Source: a virus. Taken from it: a DNA stretch of 29,825 bases. Where the stretch lies: positions 1 through 29,825 of IMG/VR virus record IMGVR_UViG_3300042898_004942, one strand, 5' to 3'. The position numbers were made by a program, and so were the translations under genes. The notes beneath the pieces were generated by a model. That model had not been told where the DNA came from, did no database searches, and was given only the letters and a program-made list of their open reading frames with translations. Below are positions 22,908 through 29,825 of the stretch, in pieces (position 1 is the first letter of the stretch; every line of letters begins with the position of its first letter).

Positions 22908-25900
22908 GATAATAAGAATGTGTTATTGTTACAGCACCAGACGTACTATTCGTACCAAATAACAGACCACTTGTGTCTTGTGTTCCTGGACTTTCAGATC
23001 TGGCCACAGATGTTACAGAAGTAACTTGTATAGTTTTTAAGTCGGATTGAATAGAGTAATTATAATAAGTAGCCAACAATATATGAGGTCTATAACTTGT
23101 GTTGCTCGTGACTCTTGATTGATAATAAACATATCCAAAATCACCAACAACGTCATTAAATCCATCAACAACATCAACAAAGTTATTACTATATGTTACA
23201 ATTGTTTGAATTAAGTTAGTTCCTGACTGAGTTATTCCGATTATTGAAAAGTTCCAACCTTCGCTGCCCGGACCATTAGCACCATTACTAAAAAGTTGAG
23301 TAGGATCAGTCGGAGTGAATATAATACTTATGGAATTATGCCTATCATATAGATTATGATATCTTGGGGTCAAGAACCCTTGTGTAGAATATGTCAGACC
23401 ATAATTAACACCAGTTGCCAACATAGCCAGAACACTATAAGTCAGAGGAACAAGAGATTGGTTATTTGAAGTATTTGGACTATTCTTCCAATAAGCTCTA
23501 CCTCCTGTAGTAACATCAGCAATCAACTCAATTGATACGGTAGCTCCTGGTTGAAGATTACCCGTCCAATCTAAATTCCTACCAGATACATGCGCGGATC
23601 CTATATTTGAAATAACATAAGGATTCTGCATAGTAATAAAATCACCAGATAACTCAATTCTAAAGCTAGCAACACTATCTGTGCTAGAACTATTTCCGAT
23701 AATATAAGGAAAAGAATGTTTGATATGAGGTGTAATGACCTGTCCATATGAGCTAAGATATATTCTATCACTTGGATTACCGAACTGATCTGACACTTGA
23801 TTCTTATATGGAAGAGCTAACAGGTTCAGTTCAGGTGTCTTTGTAACATCAACATACTTAACAGGAAGTGTAGCATCTCTATATTGTTTTGTAGTTAAAT
23901 TAGTGAATGCCTCAAGCTCTTGAATATCTAATATTCCTTTAATCTCAAAGTTTTTTCTGTCTCGATAAATCATACCATATCCATTATCACTAGTAACTTC
24001 GATAACTAAATATGGGGTAATATTAGAATCAATTGTGAAATTGAAAGGATATAAATTAGAAATAGGTCTATATTCAGATATCTTCTCAACCGGAACAAGA
24101 TCGATTTGTTTCCATTCAGTAACATCAAACCAATTGGCACCAACACCAACATCCAAAACTGGAGATAATGTTGATGATGTTGCACCGGACTGACCTGACC
24201 AAATGTAGAATCTCCTATCATATTTTACTAAATCACCTACAACATATACAGAATTAAAAATCCATTCAACAACATTTTCAAATTTTCGAGGATTATTTAT
24301 CTTATTATCATTTACTACTGATTCATATAATTTATCATAATAAATTACTCTATCACCTATAACATAGTTTTTGAAAGCATACCACTCTCTATAGATCTCA
24401 TAGGTCCTTATATCAACTGTATAATAATCTGGTAGTAAGCTTGCTGACAATCCTTCACTAACTATGAAGTCTAATACACAATTATAAACACTTGATCCAC
24501 TATTAACAGGTAATAAATATGCTTCATTCATATTAAATGTAATAGGAGTGAAATTTTGATTTATCTTAATCAATTGAGCATCCCTTGATTGATGCGTAAT
24601 TGAATATCCAGCAACAAAATCAGCTCTACCGGTAATATCTAAAATCTTATGTGTAATAGGAATAATATTTTTCTGTAACCAATACTTCAATCCTTGAAGC
24701 TTCTTTTGAACTTCAGCAACTGTATAATACAGAATATTGTTTCCTTCTTTATCGGTAATTCGATATGTCAAATTGAATAAATTTGTATCTTCGTAATTAG
24801 TATTTGGAAAAGTGTTTTTTATAAAGTCATTATCTTTCCATCCTTCTACGGTATTATCAAAGATATCTGGAATTTCAACTTTAAATAGTTTTAGAAAATC
24901 ATCTGATTCAAAATTCACATTCTTATAATATTCATATAATTCTAAATCATTATATCCAAAATAATTTATAGCATTTATTATTGACTTATAACTACCAATA
25001 TATGGATAAATAAGATTCTTCATCATTAACATTTCTTTACGTTTCATGTTAAGATAATTCCAATCTATTCCCTCTTCTTTAATATCATATTCTTTAAAAA
25101 TATAAACGTCATCTGATGAAACTAATTTACCAACATTATTTAATTCTATATGGAATCTCTCATCCTCTATCTCGGTTTGACCATAGATATTAAATCTTCC
25201 GATTTCTCTATTCCACACGACGAATCTTGCGGATAAATAAGTTGTAGAATTAATGGATGGAAAATCATTAATAAGTGTTGATTCAAAATCTAATGCATCT
25301 GCGGGTTTGAAATAATCGACAATGATTTCTCTAGAAAAAACATTACGAATTTTTAATAAATATCCACTATTATTTGAAATGTATTGTTTTTTTGAATTTG
25401 ACACATCTTTGATAAAAATGGCCAAATGTTGTCCGACTTGAAGTCCTCTTTGACTTCCGTTGGAATCTGATGTGAATAAGCTAGTTGATGAATTATCTAA
25501 ATATATTCTTCCATAAAATCTAGATCTTTGAGTGTCATATTCATGTGAAAAATAAATAATATCAGTATTGTCAAGAGACGTATCAATTGTAAAATCGACA
25601 CTTTCTTTAATGAATAATTGAAGAATACTTCTTAATCCTCCTTCATCAGTAGAATTGAATCCTAGAAACAACTGTATAGGTTCTGGGACAACACTTATAT
25701 CAAAATTATCATCAATATAGTCTAAATCCCATTCTAAAGTATCGAAGATAGTTTGCTGACTACTTGAATCAGCAACTCTATTTAAATCTCTATTAGCTTT
25801 TCTGTTTAAGACAATTGTACTCAATGGCTTCTCTCCGGTATATGCTAATTTTCCAGTTGTAGGTAAAAAATCACCAGAAAAATCATACATAAAAAATTGT

Positions 25901-28900
25901 GGAACATTATCTGAAAACCACTTATAGTATAAACTAACCTTAGGATCACCATTAAAATTTTGTCTTGGTCCTCTGATATATTCACGAACATTTAACCAAA
26001 GATAGTTTCGATCGTTATAGTCAGGACTTAAACTACCATAATAGTTTTCATTCACACCAGTGGCGGAGATTGTCTCAACATCGAAAAAACTACTTAACTG
26101 AACCTGAACCTCTATTACCTGACCATCTTGTGGTCGAATTGCCCAAATGCTCTTTCTATCCGGATTATAAATAATTTTAGTAATTGGATTTCCACCATAT
26201 TCAGTATTTATCGTTAATCCAGTTGTGGAATTTATAGTCAAAATATATCCAGAATTTCCACCAGCGACATAGATATCACCGTCAAATTGATTTAATGCCA
26301 TATATCCATAATCAATAGCAGCATTCTGAAATACTAAATCATCAGTATCAACCAAAACAGATCCAATCCCTATATCACTTGAAATATTCATAGAGCTATT
26401 CAAATTATTAAATAGTAAATAGTTACTAGATCCAATACCTATTGTTGAAACCAATGATACAGCATTATTATCAATTTTATATAAATTGGTAGATCCAAAA
26501 GCATAAACTGCTTCGTTTTCCGGATCATAAGCAATCGAACCAACCAAACCTATAATTGAATAACTACTGTAGAGTGTCCTAGCCCCGCCATCTATTCTTA
26601 AAACCACATCACCATCAGTTGATACATACATATCACCCTCAAAATCGTTAAACACCATCTCATAGGTATTAGCGATTAACCCTGTAACAACTGTAGGAGT
26701 AGATGAAGATACTGTATAAATATTAACCTTATTAGAATTTGAAAATGAAACATAAATATCACCGTTACTCGTATTTAATTGTTGAGAATGAGCATCTTCG
26801 ACAAATGAATAAGATGCTATTATTGTATTCACGAATGGATCTATCTTATAAAGCATATTCTTCGATAAGACAAATAAATAATTACTTATCCAATTATATA
26901 AAAGTGATATACTATTTGTAAGACCAGTAATATTTATATCGGATGATACATCACCATAGATAGAGCTAAAAACACGAATACTATCACCTAATACATATAT
27001 AGAGTCATTTGGCTGAACATGTGCTATATCAACCATTCCAGATATACCGACAAAATCATAAGGAGTATAAACATTACTCGTTAAGTATTCAATGCTATAA
27101 TCAGTACTAAATTGAGTTTCGTCATACATTCCTCTCAATAAATCTGGAATAAATTGTGGAGGACATCCAGTTTGTCCAAAACCAATAGTAAAGGCAACTG
27201 TTGTAAATGCTGATGAATTACATAACGAATTTGTTAATCCCCAAAATGGACCTTCATAGCTTAGATTAATAACATCTGGATTAAGATATAAAGAGTTATA
27301 TTCAATATTTTGAAGTGGATAAACTGTCTTATTAATACCTATAACTTGACCGGTGGAGAATCCTTCTAACTCAAATGAGTTATCTCCTGTAGCAGTACCT
27401 AATAACATCTCATTTGACGTTATTAGTGTTCCGAAATTACCCTGTTTTTTATCAGAAATAATATAATTTTGAATACCAGGTAGAGATGATTTACCAATAT
27501 CCACAGTGATATCAACTCTTTGACTTTGTTTTTTAATATTAACTCTTAAAGAACCAGCATTATTGGTTATGTAAATACCAAAATCATCAACAGTTTCAGA
27601 CCAAGTATCAATCCATAATTGTAAAGTTGAGGCAACATCTGTAACCATTCCGGTACTAACAGCATTAACAATATATGTTCTACCATTAATTCTTAATGAT
27701 AGATATTTACCAATATCCAAAAAGGAGATTAAACTATGTTCAATATAATAATCTGCGGTGGTTCCAACTTGAACTGTAAATTCTATTGGAATATTTGGAA
27801 ACTCAGTCTGTATATTAATACAGTTATAATAAACTGAACTATATCCAATAGTTTTTAATGAAGGGAGAATACCTAGTATATTCAATCTTAGAAAGTGTCT
27901 AGTAAGCCAATTACGCAATGTCTTATCTATCGTTCTTTGCATATCAACAACACCTGAAGAATATACATATGATATCCTCTCAGAATAAACCATTTTATTA
28001 ACCTTAATAATTATACCGAACTCATCTATGTCTGTAAAAACTATGTTATATTCAAAATTTTCAGAATAATCATAATTAAATTCAGATACTAATCTCTCAT
28101 CCACTTCAATACACTTCTCATAGACAAATGTTCTTACACCAAAACTCTGTGTAGGTGATATATTGTCGTAATAGAAATTAACTTGAGCATAATCACTTGG
28201 ATATATCAAATCTGCCTTTAAAGTATCAACATCGAAATATAAATCTATATTAAATATTTTAAAATCTTCTTTGAACTTTTCTGCTGCCAAAGCCATAGTT
28301 ATTTTAGAAGACTGTGTATATGATTGTGTATAATAGAGGTGGTCAGTTGTTAGATATATTTGACCACCAGCCAATGATTCATCAATAACAACGCCAGATG
28401 ATGATGATGTAACTATTGGTAAATAGTCAGGTATTGACCAATAATCAGGATCATTTGGTAAAATTATTTGATTTATATCACCAACGATAACACCGGAATT
28501 CGGATTACTTGATGAATATGTATAAGCTTGAATACATTGATATATTTTATTTTCCCAAATAACTTGACTTCCTGTAGCGTAAAATACTTGTCCAGGATTT
28601 CCATAGAAATTAATAATATTACCTACTTTTAAAAAAGTATCTAAATTCTGAACAGAGTTAGTAACCTTAAACTCCAATCCTGGTCTAAATATTTTTGGTA
28701 TCTCAAATCCAAACTCTAATGTACTTGAAGAAGAAACAAAATTCAAAGGACCATTATAAACATTTGGCAAATCTGTCCTTGAAACATATTCAATATATAA
28801 AAGTGAATCTACTGGTAAATTTTTAGCTGAATATTCTACATGAATAGTATCTAAAATATTTGGATTCTTAACTGAAACAACATTAACATCATCAAACCTA

Positions 28901-29568
28901 AGTGTATTTCTATAATCATCATTTTTAAAACTATTAACTATATTAAGCTTTCTATATTGATATAATCTATCGTAAAAGTCCGGTTCATTCCAAAGAGATA
29001 ATGTATCTCTAAGGCTTGGTGTTATGTAATTATAAATACCTATAAGATCGACACCGCTAACTGTAAAATCACCTACTAAATCATATTGACCTATATAGGT
29101 ACTAGTAAAGACATCATTTGTAACACCTGATATAACCATTATAGCACCAGGCTTAGATGACACAACCATATACACAACATTAGGGTTTGTAAATTCAAAT
29201 AAAGATTGATCAAATCTGATGAATGTTCCTTTTTTAAATTTAGAATCTATTGATCTACCATAGATCCACTTAGAACGATATGTTATTTCAGCATTTGTTG
29301 GTTCAACCTTTGTTATTTTAATAGAATCAACCCCAGCATAGAAATGAAATCCATATTCATTAAATAATTGAAACCTTCTTAGACTAAGATCTGTTTCATT
29401 TTCATATTCAAATGCAGGAACTTTCTCAAAAAGATATAATGCCTGTGTTTTAAACGTATCGCTGGAATTTTCTGGAAATAGTATATCTCCCTCATATCTT
29501 CCTAGTGTCTCGTCGTAATTAAAATTAAGTGGATTCCCTTCTTTATCAAAAAAGATTAAATTTTGCAT
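22900..29568 (-). CDS. Giant tail/baseplate protein with beta-propeller-like and carbohydrate-binding-like parts
   Basis: This 2222-residue protein is the largest in the window. The N-terminal 800 residues are beta-rich. Residues about 840-1155 contain repeated short units such as NGDIYVSFSNSNKVNIY, EGDMYVSTDGDVVLRI, NEAVYAFGSTNLYKID and DGDIYVAGGNSGYILTI, typical of NHL/YVTN-type beta-propeller blades. A helical part at about 1500-1560 (KRKEMLMMKNLIYPYIGSYK) may be a baseplate anchor. Short aromatic motifs near 339 (IWENKIYQCIQAY) and 1735-1790 (VIGDRVIYYDKLYES and VVGDLVKYDRRFYIW) resemble CBM5/12 chitin-binding-like modules. It is probably a virion protein reaching host glycans. Position beside gp25 fits the baseplate. 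No close named homologue is recalled. Confidence 0.75.
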   Translation of the reverse strand: MQNLIFFDKEGNPLNFNYDETLGRYEGDILFPENSSDTFKTQALYLFEKVPAFEYENETDLSLRRFQLFNEYGFHFYAGVDSIKITKVEPTNAEITYRSKWIYGRSIDSKFKKGTFIRFDQSLFEFTNPNVVYMVVSSKPGAIMVISGVTNDVFTSTYIGQYDLVGDFTVSGVDLIGIYNYITPSLRDTLSLWNEPDFYDRLYQYRKLNIVNSFKNDDYRNTLRFDDVNVVSVKNPNILDTIHVEYSAKNLPVDSLLYIEYVSRTDLPNVYNGPLNFVSSSSTLEFGFEIPKIFRPGLEFKVTNSVQNLDTFLKVGNIINFYGNPGQVFYATGSQVIWENKIYQCIQAYTYSSSNPNSGVIVGDINQIILPNDPDYWSIPDYLPIVTSSSSGVVIDESLAGGQIYLTTDHLYYTQSYTQSSKITMALAAEKFKEDFKIFNIDLYFDVDTLKADLIYPSDYAQVNFYYDNISPTQSFGVRTFVYEKCIEVDERLVSEFNYDYSENFEYNIVFTDIDEFGIIIKVNKMVYSERISYVYSSGVVDMQRTIDKTLRNWLTRHFLRLNILGILPSLKTIGYSSVYYNCINIQTEFPNIPIEFTVQVGTTADYYIEHSLISFLDIGKYLSLRINGRTYIVNAVSTGMVTDVASTLQLWIDTWSETVDDFGIYITNNAGSLRVNIKKQSQRVDITVDIGKSSLPGIQNYIISDKKQGNFGTLITSNEMLLGTATGDNSFELEGFSTGQVIGINKTVYPLQNIEYNSLYLNPDVINLSYEGPFWGLTNSLCNSSAFTTVAFTIGFGQTGCPPQFIPDLLRGMYDETQFSTDYSIEYLTSNVYTPYDFVGISGMVDIAHVQPNDSIYVLGDSIRVFSSIYGDVSSDINITGLTNSISLLYNWISNYLFVLSKNMLYKIDPFVNTIIASYSFVEDAHSQQLNTSNGDIYVSFSNSNKVNIYTVSSSTPTVVTGLIANTYEMVFNDFEGDMYVSTDGDVVLRIDGGARTLYSSYSIIGLVGSIAYDPENEAVYAFGSTNLYKIDNNAVSLVSTIGIGSSNYLLFNNLNSSMNISSDIGIGSVLVDTDDLVFQNAAIDYGYMALNQFDGDIYVAGGNSGYILTINSTTGLTINTEYGGNPITKIIYNPDRKSIWAIRPQDGQVIEVQVQLSSFFDVETISATGVNENYYGSLSPDYNDRNYLWLNVREYIRGPRQNFNGDPKVSLYYKWFSDNVPQFFMYDFSGDFLPTTGKLAYTGEKPLSTIVLNRKANRDLNRVADSSSQQTIFDTLEWDLDYIDDNFDISVVPEPIQLFLGFNSTDEGGLRSILQLFIKESVDFTIDTSLDNTDIIYFSHEYDTQRSRFYGRIYLDNSSTSLFTSDSNGSQRGLQVGQHLAIFIKDVSNSKKQYISNNSGYLLKIRNVFSREIIVDYFKPADALDFESTLINDFPSINSTTYLSARFVVWNREIGRFNIYGQTEIEDERFHIELNNVGKLVSSDDVYIFKEYDIKEEGIDWNYLNMKRKEMLMMKNLIYPYIGSYKSIINAINYFGYNDLELYEYYKNVNFESDDFLKLFKVEIPDIFDNTVEGWKDNDFIKNTFPNTNYEDTNLFNLTYRITDKEGNNILYYTVAEVQKKLQGLKYWLQKNIIPITHKILDITGRADFVAGYSITHQSRDAQLIKINQNFTPITFNMNEAYLLPVNSGSSVYNCVLDFIVSEGLSASLLPDYYTVDIRTYEIYREWYAFKNYVIGDRVIYYDKLYESVVNDNKINNPRKFENVVEWIFNSVYVVGDLVKYDRRFYIWSGQSGATSSTLSPVLDVGVGANWFDVTEWKQIDLVPVEKISEYRPISNLYPFNFTIDSNITPYLVIEVTSDNGYGMIYRDRKNFEIKGILDIQELEAFTNLTTKQYRDATLPVKYVDVTKTPELNLLALPYKNQVSDQFGNPSDRIYLSSYGQVITPHIKHSFPYIIGNSSSTDSVASFRIELSGDFITMQNPYVISNIGSAHVSGRNLDWTGNLQPGATVSIELIADVTTGGRAYWKNSPNTSNNQSLVPLTYSVLAMLATGVNYGLTYSTQGFLTPRYHNLYDRHNSISIIFTPTDPTQLFSNGANGPGSEGWNFSIIGITQSGTNLIQTIVTYSNNFVDVVDGFNDVVGDFGYVYYQSRVTSNTSYRPHILLATYYNYSIQSDLKTIQVTSVTSVARSESPGTQDTSGLLFGTNSTSGAVTITHSYYPI

Positions 29569-29649
29569 TTAAAATTAGATTCATATTTTGAATATATATA
29601 AAAACTTTAATTCTTGATGGAGAATTAATATATAATAAAAACAATAGTT
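29569..29649. other. Divergent intergenic region with promoter-like boxes
   Basis: 81 AT-rich bases lie between the giant tail gene (minus) and a plus-strand gene. The minus strand reads GTTTTTATATATATT at 29603-29589, similar to GTTTTTATATATAC before the gp15-like gene. The plus strand carries the shared 17-base string at 29625-29641. Confidence 0.45.
29625..29635 (+). promoter_or_regulatory. Candidate late promoter motif TTAATATATAA
   Basis: It begins the 17-base string also found at 684-700 and, on the other strand, at 6317-6301. It ends 14 bases before the ATG at 29650. Confidence 0.5.
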
Positions 29650-29825
29650 ATGAAATATCTTAAAAGATTCAGTGAAGATGAAGTGATTATATCAGAACAC
29701 CTTCAATACCATGTAAATAATAATATGTCTATAACTGAAAATATTTTCAGATATGGATCAGAATCATATTTTAATCTTTTAAAAGAATCTAGAGAATTAT
29801 ATGATGCAGGGTTAGTTGAACTATC
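29650..29825 (+). CDS. Hypothetical protein with MKxLKRF leader, 3' end outside window
   Basis: The frame is open from ATG 29650 to the window end, giving 58 visible residues: MKYLKRFSEDEVIISEHL, then NNMSITENIFRYGSESYFNLLKESRELYDAG. The first ten residues resemble MKHLKRFENY of the gene at 355. No family is recognised. The product appears helical and charged. Confidence 0.65.
   Translation, partial: MKYLKRFSEDEVIISEHLQYHVNNNMSITENIFRYGSESYFNLLKESRELYDAGLVEL

Noticed and set aside
1-29825. Ordinary tRNA genes
   Set aside because: I found no cloverleaf with a TTCRANY T-loop in the intergenic spaces by eye; only the tmRNA was supported.

Overview
The window is a strongly AT-rich piece of a large tailed phage (T4-like myovirus architecture, probably jumbo-sized) that most likely infects a Bacteroidota host. 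The T4-type genes seen are portal (gp20), prohead protease (gp21) fused to a scaffold-like region, major capsid protein (gp23), head-completion nuclease (gp4), clamp-loader ATPase (gp44), baseplate wedge gp25, a probable tail terminator (gp15-like) and a late sigma factor (gp55). The host phylum is inferred from a perfect Bacteroidota-type promoter (TTTG-N20-TATCTTTG) in front of a phage RNA gene, from leaders without Shine-Dalgarno sequences, and from lipopolysaccharide-type sugar genes.

Layout. 1-1423 (+): three small unrecognised genes. 1417-6703 (-): an accessory block holding a hypothetical protein, a free-standing copy of the C-terminal part of the capsid fold, a Dam-type DNA adenine methyltransferase, a NADAR/YbiA-like glycosidase, a tmRNA gene (4064-4427) with its own promoter and terminator, a very acidic protein, an M20/M28-like zinc peptidase and a stand-alone NFACT-R (RqcH/NEMF RNA-binding) protein. 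6786-14674: the head module (capsid, protease-scaffold fusion, portal, an unknown conserved protein, gp4), interrupted by two opposite-strand genes, one of which looks like a truncated homing-endonuclease-type protein. 14650-18087: small hypothetical proteins and a sugar/lipid-A-like set (LpxH-like phosphoesterase, MJ1255-type glycosyltransferase, GDP-mannose 4,6-dehydratase). 18105-18528: gp55-like late sigma, broken by a one-base excess in an A9 run. 18626-29568: a structural protein, the gp15-like protein with a perfect 15-bp tandem repeat, gp44, gp25 and a giant 2222-residue tail/baseplate protein. 29650 to the end: start of another small gene.

How it fits together. An 11-mer, TTAATATATAA, recurs in front of six genes on both strands and is the best candidate for the phage late promoter read by the gp55-like factor. 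The tmRNA instead carries a host-type promoter. The protease-scaffold fusion, the SINE/N site near the capsid N-terminus and several INE/S sites elsewhere point to T4-style proteolytic head maturation. The most unusual feature is co-localisation of two ribosome-rescue/quality-control parts: a tmRNA with an apparent 31-codon tag and an NFACT-R protein. A zinc peptidase lies between them, and a NADAR glycosidase and a DNA methyltransferase lie next door. This may be a phage translation-rescue and counter-defence island; that function is inferred, not shown.
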